From positions 689,001-753,000 of the forward strand of contig JAOTOL010001511.1 of the NCBI GenBank assembly GCA_034440575.1: a DNA stretch of 64,000 nt. The letters run 5' to 3'. How positions within the stretch are numbered: position 1 is the first letter of the stretch; each line of letters starts with the position of its first letter. The position numbers and the translations under genes are program-made. This DNA comes from Imbricaverruca yamaguchii (Eukaryota; Arthropoda; Thecostraca; Neoverrucidae). Below are positions 35,813 through 46,019 of this stretch, one piece after another. The notes under the pieces were generated by a model. That model was not told where the DNA came from, did not search any database, and saw only the letters and a list, made by a program, of their open reading frames with translations.

Positions 35813-36360
35813 GGTGCCGCTCTGCGCCTGGCCGGTACTGGCGGCGCCGCTCTGCGCCTGGCCGGTACTGGCGGCGCCGCTCTGCGCCTGGCCGGTACTG
35901 GCGGCGCCGCTCTGCGCCTGGCCGGTACTGGCGGCGCCGCTCTGCGCCTGGCTGGTACTGGCGGCGCCGCTCTGCGCCTGGCCGGTACTGGCGGCGCCGC
36001 TCTGCGCCTGGCCGGTACTGGCGGCGCCGCTCTGCGCCTGGCCGGTACTGGCGGCGCCGCTCTGCGCCTGGCCGGTACTGGCGGCGCCGCTCTGCGCCTG
36101 GCCGGTACTGGCGGCGCCGCTCTGCGCCTGGCCGGTACTGGCGGCGCCGCTCTGCGCCTGGCCGGTACTGGCGGCGCCGCTCTGCGCCTGGCCGGTACTG
36201 GCGGCGCCGCTCTGCGCCTGGCCGGTACTGGCGGCGCCGCTCTGCGCCTGGCCGGTACTGGCGGCGCCGCTCTGCGCCTGGCCGGTACTGGCGGCGCCGC
36301 TCTGCGCCTGGCCGGTACTGGCGGCGCCGCTCTGCGCCTGGCCGGTACTGGCGGCGCCGT
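35813..36360. repeat. Almost perfect 30-bp minisatellite before exon 1
   Basis: Eighteen consecutive 30-bp units (TCTGCGCCTGGCCGGTACTG plus GCGGCGCCGC) differ at only two positions: one C-to-T in unit five and the last base. It is the most homogeneous array in the window. It ends about 170 bp before the start codon at 36532, and the frame of exon 1 is open through it, though it has no in-frame ATG. I treat it as promoter or 5'UTR sequence rather than coding. Confidence 0.95.
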
Positions 36361-36497
36361 CCTTGTCTGGCGGCCCCCGCGGCACCGCTCCCTGTTCCGC
36401 ACCGCACCTGTCTGACGGCACCGCTCGACGTGTTCCGACGGCACCGCTCGACCTGTTCTGACGCTGTCCCTCTCCTCCTCTGCTGCAGATTGGCGCC

Positions 36498-36524
36498 ATG
36501 CTTGGCCGCGCGGAGTGCGAGTGA
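36498..36524 (+). promoter_or_regulatory. Upstream ORF of the ATF2-like gene
   Basis: ATG at 36498, in a GCC-ATG context with G at -3, opens eight codons and stops at 36522-36524. That is seven bases before the main start at 36532 and in a different frame. If the transcript starts upstream of 36498, ribosomes would meet this uORF first. That it limits translation of the main frame is inference. Confidence 0.5.
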
Positions 36525-36531
36525 AGCCGTT

Positions 36532-36588
36532 ATGTCGGAGCACGTCGTCAACAAGCCTTTCGAGTGCACGTCACCCGGCTGCAAGGCG
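36532..36588 (+). CDS. ATF2-like: ATF2/ATF7-like factor, exon 1 (start, zinc-finger N half)
   Basis: First coding exon of an ATF2/ATF7/CREB5-family bZIP transcription factor, which in animals binds CRE sites in the nucleus and is switched on by p38/JNK kinases. Nineteen codons, M-S-E-H ending P-F-E-C-T-S-P-G-C-K-A. This aligns with the ATF2 finger start (K-P-F-x-C-T-x-P-G-C) and supplies the two cysteines of its C2H2 finger. The donor GCG|GTAGGT leaves phase 0. The ATG is the only in-frame one in the open stretch upstream. The base G at -3 fits initiation. A candidate acceptor, CTCCTCTGCTGCAG, ends at 36488, so an upstream non-coding exon is likely. Vertebrate ATF2 can start further upstream, so an extra N-terminal exon cannot be excluded. 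Confidence 0.85.
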
Positions 36589-36669
36589 GTAGGTGCTGCT
36601 GCTGCTGACGTGGCCCCCCTTGGTGACGCTGAGGGTGCCAACTGCCGGCGTCAAGTTGGTCATGGTGAA

Positions 36670-37110
36670 AGTGAATACAATGATAAAAACAATAACAATA
36701 ATAACCCGCTGGTCTCAATACTGAAGCAAGCTATTCATTTCATATTAGTATCACCAATGCTAACCATACTAACAATACGAATACAAACAATAACGAAAAT
36801 AAGAACAAGAATGATACCAATGCTACAACTAACCTTAACTCAAACAATACTTCTAACACTAATAAGAACAGCAATAACAATAATGGAGACAATATAATAA
36901 TAATCACACTAATGGCTTAAATATTCACAACGATAATAACACATGTCGCCACGATCAGGAACAATCAGTAGCAGTAAATAACAAACAGTAACAATCGGCC
37001 ATGATCAGTGTAATGAGTAATAATCCGCAACAAACAGTAGCAATCAGTAGCAATCAGTGACAATCGCAAACAATCCTGGCAATCATATCCATGGCAATGC
37101 TAAAATCAAT
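36670..37110. repeat. Imperfect AAC/AAT trinucleotide tract in intron 1
   Basis: Sequence rich in AACAATAAC-type triplets with many interruptions, clearest at 36670-36710 and 36770-36920. It is roughly complementary in composition to the GTT/GCT tract further down the same intron. Confidence 0.7.
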
Positions 37111-37554
37111 AACACCAAGTTATATAATTCTTATGTACGCTCGATCCCCTACGACTTGTATTACATCAAATATTGAACTAGGCCTCATACCAGTCGGAAC
37201 GAACAGTGAGTGAAGTAATCTCCTCCGACCTGCATTCAGGTTTAGATATTATATATAGTCCTGGGACCACCTAACATCGAATCCACCTGCGCGATCGTTT
37301 CCAGCTCATTATTCCGAAATGGGCGCAGATGCCGTATTGACAGACTCCAGTTCTCACTTGGCCAGGTGAGATGTCCGTTTTCATCGGTTTCTTTAAATGG
37401 TTGAGTCGTTCTTTTCCGAGACGCGGTTCAGTGGAGTTGCTGTTGACTATTTGGCTGTAGTTACCAGATGTTTTCCGGTCGCCTGCTACTGGCTGCTGTA
37501 CATCGTCAAGGCATTCCATGCTATCGCTGCCTTCTCCTGACAGGAATGCTGCCA

Positions 37555-38010
37555 ATGATATTACTGTTGTTGCTGCTGTTGTTGTTGCTGTTGTTGATGT
37601 TACCGCTGTTGTTGTTGTTGTTATTGTGGTTGCTGCTGATGTTGTTGTTTCTGCTGCTATTCCTACTGTTGCAGTTATTGTTGTTGTTGCTGCTACTGTC
37701 GTCGCTGTTGTTCTTGTTACTGCTGTTGCCACTGCTGATGTTGAAGCTGTTGTTGCTGTTGCTGCTGTCGTTGTTGTTACTGTTGTTGCTGGTGTTACTG
37801 TTGTTATTGTTGTTGTAGTTGCTGATGCTGTTGTTGTTGCTGCTGCTGCTGTTGGTGCTGTTGTTGTTGTTGTTGCTGCTGTCACTGCCGTTGTTACAGA
37901 CGTTGTTGTTGCTTCTACTGCAGCTGCTGTTGTTTTTGTTGCTGCGGTTGCTGCTGCTGCTGTTGTTGTTACTGTTGTTGCTGATGCTACTGTCGTCGTT
38001 GTTGCTGTTA
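37555..38010. repeat. Imperfect GTT/GCT (CTG) trinucleotide tract in intron 1
   Basis: About 450 bp of TTG, CTG and GTT triplets with interruptions. All frames are long and of low complexity (poly-Leu on the plus strand; poly-Thr/Ala or Asn/Ser on the minus strand). It lies wholly within the intron between zinc-finger exons 1 and 2, so I do not call these frames genes. Confidence 0.9.
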
Positions 38011-38291
38011 CAAGCACTCTGCTGGCACCACCGCACTCCGTTACACCGGCTGACTCCATTGCTGCACAGCAGGCGGCGCTGTGGCTCCTCCAACACCGCT
38101 GGCCAGCCCAGCTGTGAACTCAAGCGTTTGCCGTCCTTTCTCCCAGTCACACCACCACCACCACTACCACCACCACCGCCTCGGCTTCCACACAGCAGCA
38201 GACCCCCCTCATTCACCAACCACGACCGGTAGCTTTACCACGTGACGTCGTCTGCTACAGACTTTAATCTGGCACGTGACGTATTCCGCAG

Positions 38292-38400
38292 ACATTCACC
38301 AACGAGGACCACCTGAGCTCGCACACGAAGCGTCACGAGATGTCGCTGCTGCTGCCCGGAGGAATCACCATCAGCCGCTCCAACAGCCTCACGCTCGGAG
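38292..38400 (+). CDS. ATF2-like: ATF2/ATF7-like factor, exon 2 (zinc-finger C half)
   Basis: The acceptor CCGCAG|ACA ends at 38291 and joins in phase 0 to exon 1. The exon begins T-F-T-N-E-D-H-L-S-S-H-T-K-R-H-E-M-S-L, almost the same as the ATF2 finger (F-T-N-E-D-H-L-x-x-H-x-x-x-H-E-M). With exon 1 this gives C-x4-C-x12-H-x3-H, the ATF2-type C2H2 spacing. The residues after the second histidine overlap the known JNK-docking stretch of ATF2; a basic T-K-R-H followed by L-L-L fits a docking motif. The donor GGAG|GTGAGG leaves one base (phase 1). Intron 1 is 1.7 kb and splits the finger. Confidence 0.93.
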
Positions 38401-39650
38401 GTGAGGTGCTGCCGTCTGGCGGCCGCTCTGCCGCCCTGGGCCCCGTCTCCAGCTGACCCTTGTAGGTCAGCTGAACACGGTGTGTTCTGAAGCTGAACAG
38501 GGCTGTACAATGTTTGTTCTGAAGTACCCCGTCACACCGTTGATCCGCCATTCGGAAAACCTGGCTCCGCGGCTGATTGCGATGAAATACCTACGATATT
38601 TTGCCCTGAATTCACCTCCACCGTCCCAGTGTTCCAATGGCAACGTTAATTGGACTGTTTTCCAGAAAATCGGCCATAGGATGCTCGTTTTTGGATCTCC
38701 GATAATTATGTGAGGCAATTATCTTCAATATACGCATTTTCGCAGGTAAGCGAAATAGTATGAGCAGCTGAATACAACATTATAGTCTCCCGAACATCAA
38801 GTGTAAGATATAGATAGATATAATCAAATGTGCTTTTCCTAAGTTTCGTTGCAGTAATATGTTGCAGGTAACTGTGAAATATTGGGAGGTACCTGTATGA
38901 CATGGAGGCACCTGTGAGGAAACTATGAGGCCGAACAAGTCGCGTCCGGGTGCAATGTTACTTTGGTGGCGTACGGTGGAGTATGCTTTACATGAAGGCT
39001 CATGACATCTTACCTAAATGCTCCTCACATCTTACATGAAGACTCCTCTCACAACTTGTTTGGCGCACTGCAAGTACGGTCCGTTCAGGTCTGTCGCGGA
39101 TACAACCACTAGCTGGAAATATCACAATTGAACAGTTGAATGAAACCTAAATGTGATCTGCGTGTGAGGAACATTTTGAAGCAAAGTATGCAAGTGTGAT
39201 GTTATGATGGCGCCGCCATTTGGTGGCGAGGCATTGTCATGTTTGGTGAATTGAAGTTTATGTATCAACTGCTTAGCATTCATTTGGCGCTGTGAAGACA
39301 GTGTTTGGCAATAACATACTGACCAAGGCTGGAGAGAAGCACGTCGAGACATGCGATATTTTTTGTGTTGTCTCATAATATTGCTCGTATTAGAAATATT
39401 ACCTGGTCGTGCGAGCATCCTTGTTCTCGTAAATTAACACAGAAACGTGCATTGCCTGTATTGCCATCCGCAAAGATGCTCTGCATTACGGCGGAACACA
39501 ATTTTCCAACACCAGTGCCCTCTTCTTTGTTCCCCAGTGGCGGGTCTTGACAAGGTCGGGCTCCTTCTGGTACCATTAATTATATGTCCTACTATTGGCG
39601 CCCTCGATCATGTTCTACTGCCTGCACCCGTGGCCACAGTCTGTTGTCGG
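38401..39650. other. Intron 2, 5' part
   Basis: No array or recognised mobile element. Open frames at 38467-38718 on both strands are unremarkable. Confidence 0.4.
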
Positions 39651-39654
39651 ATAC

Positions 39655-41190
39655 CCCTAACCACGGTATGATGTCGGGTTTCAATGTCCACGGTCTGATG
39701 TCTGGTATGCCTGACCGCGGTCTGATGTCTAATACCTCTGACCACGGTCCGATGTCGGGTTCCTCTGACCACGGTCCGATGTCGGGTTCCTCTGACCACG
39801 GTCTGATGTCGGGTACCCATGGCCACGGTCTGATGTCGGGTACCCTACGGTCTTGACCACGGTCTGATGTCGGGTACCCCTGACCACGGTCTGATGTCGG
39901 GTCCTCTGACCACGGTCTGATGTCTGACAGGTTTCTTGACCACGGTCTGATGTCGGGTAGCTCTGACCACGGTCTGATGTCGGGTACCTCTGACCACGGT
40001 CTGATGTCGGGTACCCCTGACCACGGTCTGATGTCGGGTACCCCTGACCACGGTCTGATGTCGGGTTCCTCTGACCACGGTCTGATGTCGGGTTCCTCTG
40101 ACCACGGTCTGATGTCGGGTACCCCTGACCACGGTCTGATGTCGGGTACTCCCTGACCACGGTCTGATGTCGGGTTACCTCTGACCACGGTCTGATGTCG
40201 GGTTCCTCTGACCACGGTCTGATGTCGGGTTCCTCTGACCACGGTCTGATGTCGGGTTCCTCTGACCACGGTCTGATGTCGGGTTCTACCACGGTCTGAT
40301 GTCGGGTCCTCTGACCACGGTCTGATGTCGGGTATTCACGTCTTGACCACGGTCTGATGTCGGGTACTCTGACCACGGTCTGATGTCGGGTACCTCTGAC
40401 CACGGTCTGATGTCGGGTACCTCTGACCACGGTCTGATGTCGGGTACCCATGGCCACGGTCTGATGTCGGGTACCTCTGACCACGGTCTGATGTCGGGTA
40501 CCCCTGACCACGGTCTATGTCGGGTTCCCCTGACCACGGTCTGATGTCGGGTACCCATGGTCTGATGTCGGGTACCCATGGCCACGGTCTGATGTCGGGT
40601 ACCTCTGACCACGGTCTGATGTCGGGTTCCTCTGACCACGGTCTGATGTCGGGTTCCTCTGACCACGGTCTGATGTCGGGTTCCTCTGACCACGGTCTGA
40701 TGTCGGGTACCTCTGACCACGGTCTGATGTCGGGTACCCCTGACCACGGTCTGATGTCGGGTTCCTCTGACCACGGTCTGATGTCGGGTACCCCTGACCA
40801 CGGTCTGATGTCGGGTACCCATGGCCACGGTCTGATGTCGGGTACCTCTGACCACGGTCTGATGTCGGGTTCCTCTGACCACGGTCTGATGTCGGGTATC
40901 CCTGACCGCGGTCCGATGTCGGGTTCCTCTGACCACGGTCTGATGTCGGGTATCTCTGACCACGGTCTGATGTCGGATTCCTCTGACCGCGGAGTGATGT
41001 CGGGTACCCCTGACCACGGTCTGATGTCGGGTTCCTCTGACCACGGTCTGATGTCGGGTTCCCTGACCACGGTCTGATGTCGGGCAGTACCTGACCACGG
41101 TCTGATGTCGGGTTCCTCTGACCACGGTCTGATGTCGGGTACCCCTGACCACGGTCTGATGTCGGGTATACCTGTCCACGGTTTGACGTC
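39655..41190. repeat. 27-bp minisatellite in intron 2
   Basis: About 57 copies of a 27-bp unit with TGACCACGGTCTGATGTCGG. The remaining seven bases vary (GTACCTC, GTACCCC, GTTCCTC or GTACCCA with TGGCC). Units are mainly nine codons long, so frames on both strands stay open for up to 297 codons until a small indel shifts them. Confidence 0.95.
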
Positions 41191-41989
41191 ATGCCTGACG
41201 CCGGACCTCAGCTGCTGTCTGGCACCAGCGTCTGGCCTTCGACCGATTAATTTGTATGTTAAATTCTCAAGAGCTCAGCCGTCGAGGAAGCTGCAGAATG
41301 TTTCGGCACGTGGTGTGCGCGTGTTTGAAGTTACTCATGCTGTTGTGAAGTGACTTTGATGTGGCAGAATCAGTAGCGTTGTGTGCGTTTAATTGGTTTC
41401 AGCTGGTGTAGCCTTTGGAATCTTGTACGACGCACTCCATCGTCCGTCTGGCAATCTCAAAGGTCCGGCTGTGGGAAGTCAGGAGTGAGCGCGTCTGTGC
41501 CAAACCGTGCTGGTGGCCACTGGATAACGCCGAGTGTCGTCTGAAAACCACCACGCGTATGTCATCTGGACAACACCCCGGGTGTCATTTGGACAGCACG
41601 CCGAGTGTCATCTGGACATCACAGGGTGCCGTCTGACCAGTGTTGGGTATTGTTCAGGCGGTGCCCGCCATTAATGCGTAACGGTTGGGGGCGGGAGGAG
41701 GGCAAGGACGAGGATGATGATGAGGGCGAGAACGAGAACGAGAGCAAGAACGAGATGGCATGACATGACATGACATGATAATAGCGGAGGATGGTATGAG
41801 GAGGAACCCTTTTTTTGTGCTGTATGTGTGTACTTGATGTCGCTTTACGGACATGCACGGGAATAGCTAACAGCTGCCCGACCCGAACCTGCTGCGTAGC
41901 GCTGCGGAGCGCTGCGGAGCGCTGCGGAGCGCTGCGTGAGGACGGGTCAGCAGTGAAATGCACACCACGATGTGTTCGCCTGCTGATCA
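41191..41989. other. Intron 2 spacer
   Basis: A purine-rich GAGAACGAGA-type stretch (41705-41780) and a short GCGGAGCGCT repeat (41900-41935). No gene was recognised. Confidence 0.45.
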
Positions 41990-42410
41990 TTGCTGGTTGC
42001 ACTGCGATGCCTTTATCTAGTGATCAGTGTTGGTTACACCGCGATGCCTTCACCTGGTGATCAGTGTTGGTTACACCGCGATACCTTCACCTGATGATCA
42101 GTGTTCCTTACATGTCTTCACCTGGTGATGAATGTTGGTTACATCGCGATGCCTTCACCTGATGATCAGTGTTCATTATATGTCTTCACCTGGTGATGAA
42201 TGTTGGTTACATCGCGATGCCTTCACCTGATGATCAGTGTTCATTACATGTCTTCACCTGGTGATCAGTGTTCATTACATGTCTTCACCTGGTGATCAGT
42301 ATTCATTACATGTCTTCACCTGGTGATCAGTGTTCCTTACATGTCTTCACCTGATGACCAGTGTTCCTTACATGTCTTCACCTGGTGATCAGTGTTGTTT
42401 GCGCCCGGTG
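41990..42410. repeat. 37/31-bp minisatellite in intron 2
   Basis: About twelve units of TGATCAGTGTTGGTTACA(C/T)C plus GCGATGCCTTCACCTGG, or a shorter variant with TTACATGTCTTCACCTGG. In the middle the long and short units alternate as a pair. Confidence 0.9.
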
Positions 42411-43119
42411 CCAATACTACATGAGACCGTTGCGTGTGACCTCGACAAACCTTGCTACAGAGAGTCGCCGGCGGACGGGTCAACACGACTGTCCATGGAT
42501 AGGTGATGACCCGAGCCGGGGTCGCAAAGCGCATTGTACACCGGTATCAGGGCAGGAAGTTAGTCGACACCGGTATCAGGGCAGGAAGTTAGTCGATGGG
42601 TAATGCCAGAGCGGGATGTCTGTTGCGAAATGTGCCGGAGACTAAGTGCGCGCGCGCTTCACAGTACATACCATAACCGTTCTTCACCGCGTCGTCATAG
42701 TCTTACATCTGGACGCGGCCACGTTAGCTCACAAGGTATGAATACTTCATAAGTGAATGTTCACGTATCCGTGCGGCATGAATTGATGGGGATGGAGATG
42801 AAATATGGAAATGCTTGAAAAAGAAGTATATGGAGGCCGGGAGATATGATAAGTTATTGACGTACCATGCATCACGTGGGAGCTTGTTTCCTTCTGGGCA
42901 TCGACTCGCACGGGGATCCGGATAATGTGTGCCACTGATCGTGGCAGCCGGTAGGGGGCGGTGGCGGCGGCTGTATGTGGCTGGGCGCAGCCTGGGGTGG
43001 GTCTCGCAGCACTCCCAACACCACATGACACCATGTGGAGCCGACAGGCGTGTGTCGGTCCCAGAATGACGGGCGTTTGACGGTCGAGGGTGACGAACGC
43101 CTACAGCGATAAATTAGTC

Positions 43120-43548
43120 GCGAAGTAGGGTGGAATATACTACTTTATGAACACCGTACATCCCTCCTAGCGAAGTATCGACATCGTGTTTCGTGATGAG
43201 TCAAGTTTTTAACAGTATTCTGTTGATAAGTATCATGATGATGCTTCCCATTTGGGAATGAAATGCACGAGCGTCTCTTAGCACAAGTCCGGGTAAGAGG
43301 ATCACCCATGATGTGGTTTGTTATACAATGTCAATTGACGAGCATAGGTATTTTGCATGATTATTGCTAAAATAGTTGTCCTGCAGTTCGATACCTCAAA
43401 ACGAAGGAAAAGGCTCACATATGAGCACGCTGTCGGATTGTAGTTGTATTAAAAAAATTATCAGTTACTTTAAGCGACATCGTTTCAATGCCGGATGTCG
43501 ACATCTTACGGTGCGTTTCGACATCTTGCACCTGCCGGAGAGCCACGG
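43120..43548 (+). repeat. Dispersed repeat family D, copy 3
   Basis: It shares ordered blocks with 8305-8755 and the inverted 20866-21305: TTTATGAACACCG, AAGTATCGACATCGTG, CACCCATGATGTGG, GAGCATAGGT and two TTCGACATCTT(G/A) ends. It finishes about 40 bp before the acceptor of exon 3. Confidence 0.6.
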
Positions 43549-43588
43549 TTTTACCACTGCAGTAACGGCCGTCGCCGTCTGCCCCCAG

Positions 43589-43737
43589 CCGACCTGACGC
43601 CCACGCCGACACGCTTCATACGCATCGGCGAGGAGGTGGGTCTGTTCCAGGACCTGCTCAAGGCCAACCCGTTCGACGAGCAGTTCCGGAAGGCGGCCGA
43701 GCAGAACAAGGCGGCCGCCCTGGTGCATCTGCCGCTG
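43589..43737 (+). CDS. ATF2-like: ATF2/ATF7-like factor, exon 3 (TPTP phospho-motif)
   Basis: The acceptor GCCCCCAG|CC ends at 43588. Its two bases complete the phase-1 codon of exon 2 (G|CC, Ala). The exon then reads D-L-T-P-T-P-T-R-F-I-x-x-x-E-E-V-G-L-F. This matches ATF2 D-Q-T-P-T-P-T-R-F-L ... E-E-V-G-L-F, the transactivation segment whose two threonines (Thr69/Thr71 in human ATF2) are phosphorylated by p38 and JNK. Both threonines and the flanking prolines are present. The following F-D-E-Q-F-R-K-A corresponds to F-E-N-E-F-K-K-A. The donor CTG|GTGCGT leaves phase 0. This is the strongest single piece of family evidence. Confidence 0.95.
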
Positions 43738-43783
43738 GTGCGTGCCCCGGCCGGATGTGGCTGGCGTTGTGACAGCTGACGTT

Positions 43784-43920
43784 GGTTGTTTGCTGTTTGT
43801 TTATTGGGTGGTTCACGACGCACTTTATGCACATTCACGGCTAATGGCGCCGCCCACACTGTTTCGCCGGCGGGCCGCGAGATTGGGAAATGTCCTGAGC
43901 GGCGCTGGTGTCGAACCCGA
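43784..43920 (-). mobile_element. SINE family 1, truncated at the tRNA head
   Basis: It shares GGCTAATGGCGCCGCCCACA, CTGTTTCGCCGG and GGGAAATGTCCTGAG with 62160-62339. On the minus strand it stops within the tRNA-like head just past the TTCGA B-box core, so it is 5'-truncated, as reverse-transcribed copies often are. It lies in intron 3. Confidence 0.75.
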
Positions 43921-44001
43921 AGCATCGAGTGGCGCGTGTGGCATGTCGAGCTGTGCGTGGTGTGCACGCTGGCGTTTCTCGGGTGGCGCTGCGGTGCCGC
44001 G

Positions 44002-44175
44002 GTAGCTCGGTCGGTGGAGTGTCGGACTCTCGATCGCGAGATTGTGGGCTCGAATCTCGGCGTTGCCGAGTCCACCCACGATCAATCGGCGTGAGAGGTT
44101 GATGACGCTATAAGACCTAGCATTTGAATGGGTCGTAAAGGAACACAAGTTCTTCCTTGAGTTGCGCTGCCGAAG
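44002..44175 (+). mobile_element. tRNA-derived SINE, family 2, plus strand
   Basis: The head GCGGTAGCTCGGTCGGTGGA (A-box-like) and GGGCTCGAATCTC (B-box-like) is followed by the family body with GATCAATCGGCGTGAGAG and GACGCTATA. The acceptor-stem halves do not pair, so it is not a functional tRNA gene. A (GT)n run at 44189-44213 follows. Confidence 0.7.
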
Positions 44176-44810
44176 ACATGTCGTAAGCGTGTGTGTGTGT
44201 GTGTGTGTGTGTTACGATGCCTCGCTGTTAGCAGCACTCCAGCAGGCATGTCATAGAAACAGTTATCATGTTCAAATGTCTAGACCTCCCCAGCCGGTTG
44301 ATGGAGATCCTGTGGATGGTGATGCAGCGTAACCGGGAGAAGTGGGTACCAACTCTGCCTGGCTATCATCTCGCAACCACCAGAAAACGATACGCGACAG
44401 CCCATTTCGACGCGTTTCGTGTTATACCATTCGTGGAAGTTTTGGCAAAATTGGTTTGGTCGCAGCACGTCAGACAGGTTTGATGCCATATATGAAGGCA
44501 TGTTCGGTGCATTATTAAAACTGAAATCATAATTTCTGCCCGGCCTCGCTCTTTGCCTGTTACACACTTCCGTCGCAAATATTTAGGAATATTTTTTAGG
44601 CGACCATCTGACTTCTGTCTCACGTCTCTATGCGAATAAAGCGCGAAATTTCGGGGAAGGGGTGGCAACCATCTTTGGATGGCGATACTGGCATAATTCG
44701 TCGATAGGTGTTTTATTCTCAAGGTTACGTTTGCTCATGTCATTGTGCTCAAACTATTTTGATGTACGGATCTAGAGGGAATATTTTGATGGGGAATGGG
44801 ACCTGACTTC

Positions 44811-44826
44811 GGTGGGGGGGGGGGGG
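44811..44826. repeat. G13 homopolymer
   Basis: A run of thirteen G residues (44814-44826) in intron 3. Confidence 0.9.
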
Positions 44827-45399
44827 CTCAAGTCAAGCATGAACTACCTATGTCCTCATTAGCAGGTGAATGACGTCTCAATGTCCATCGCGACTTCTAT
44901 TGCAGGGGAGGGGATTTTAAAAATGGTCTCGTTACCGAACCGATTTGAAGGCCTTTGCTATCCTAACAGCCTGACGATTGGGGTATCGTATTCAGCTACC
45001 TTGCTCAACTTCAGTGTTTCTTGCAAATATTTTCCGTTTCACTGTGATAATGTGTGCCTTTCGGCGTGGGATAAATCTTCCAACGTTCCTTACTGGCTTC
45101 TGTGTTGTGATTTCATTTCATTCGCGGATCACATGTGCGTTAAACGTCTGCTTTTGCAAGTTGGAGGGCGCAGGGCAGAGGGTTTATACATTTATGACAT
45201 ACTTTGTTTTGCATGCATCATCAAATTCCCCCCAAAACATGTATTGCAGATCTTCTCAGGTATTCATACGATAAGGGTGTCTATTCTCGTCGTGTTCGTT
45301 AATCATTCATTGCGCTGCTTGAGGTCGGTGCTCGCTTAGTGGGCGCGCCACACAGCGCCACACTGCGTCATCTTTGTGAACTTGAGCTTCCTCCGGCAG

Positions 45400-45539
45400 C
45401 CGTTCAGCGGCAACAGCGATGAGCCGCTCAACACACCTCACGTGGTGCACCCTGCCGAGGGCGAGCACCCGCCTGCCAAGACTACGTCTACACCGGCAAT
45501 GGACACTCCTCAGCCCCGGCTACTGCACATCCCCGCCAG
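45400..45539 (+). CDS. ATF2-like: ATF2/ATF7-like factor, exon 4 (probable)
   Basis: The acceptor TCCTCCGGCAG ends at 45399 and accepts phase 0 from exon 3. The frame P-F-S-G-N-S-D-E-P-L-N-T-P-H is open for 46 codons and ends A-R across the donor CCAG|GTAACC (phase 2). It is rich in Pro, Thr, Ser and Glu, like the linker after the transactivation segment of ATF2, where sequence is poorly conserved. Sequence identity therefore gives little support; the case is splice sites, phase, composition and position. The last nine exon bases are the first partial copy of the 30-bp array that follows. Confidence 0.72.
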
Positions 45540-45820
45540 GTAACCCAGGGCTGCCCCCAGTCCCACCAGGTAACCCTGGGCTGCCCCCAGTCCCACCAGG
45601 TAACCCTGGGCTGCCCCCAGTCCCACCAGGTAACCCTGGGCTGCCCCCAGTCCCACCAGGTAACCCAGGGCTGCCCCCAGTCCCACCAGGTAACCCTGGG
45701 CTGCCCCCAGTCCCACCAGGTAACCCATGGATGCCCCCAGTCCCACCAGGTAACCCAGGGCTGCCCCAAGTCCCACCAGATAACCCAGGGCTGCCCCAAG
45801 GCCCACCAAGTAATCCATGA
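45531..45820. repeat. 30-bp array that copies the exon 4 splice donor
   Basis: Units of 30 bp with CTGCCCCCAGTCCCACCAGG start within the last bases of exon 4. The authentic donor CCAG|GTAACC at 45540 is repeated at 45570, 45600, 45630, 45660, 45690, 45720 and 45750. At 45780 it is mutated to CCAGATAACC and at 45810 to CCAAGTAATC. Each unit also has an acceptor-like CTGCCCCCAG nine bases before the next donor. In the exon 4 frame the sequence after the first donor gives an immediate TAA, so use of a later donor would truncate the protein. Confidence 0.92.
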
Positions 45821-45930
45821 ATCCCTGTTTTGTTTTTGCGACAGCCAACAAGACGCATTCGAGGGCGAATCGAAGGCGAGGCGCACACCATTTGCACACC
45901 ATTGCTGCAGTGGTCTGGAATTAATTTATG

Positions 45931-45962
45931 GTAGTCGAAAGCCCAAATAACTAACTAACTAA
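45931..45962 (+). repeat. SINE-like 3' tail next to a LINE 3' end
   Basis: GTAGTCGAAAGCCCAAATAA followed by CTAACTAACTAA, matching the module at 355-396. Confidence 0.5.
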
Positions 45963-46019
45963 TTTCTCGTAGTGTCGACAGTGGCTAGTCAGTCAGTCAG
46001 GCAGCCACAGATTATGTTC

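Noticed and set aside
37271..38219. Thr/Ala-, Asn/Ser- and Leu-rich frames
   Set aside because: Translation of an intronic GTT/GCT tract between two well-supported exons.
43389..43548. Possible exon merging with the ATF2-like exon 3 upstream
   Set aside because: It is part of a dispersed repeat found twice elsewhere, and the acceptor at 43588 with correct phase explains the exon start.
44866..45339. 157-codon plus-strand frame in intron 3
   Set aside because: No recognisable domain or motif; a few frames of this length are expected by chance in 64 kb of AT-rich intron, and it conflicts with the ATF2-like intron.
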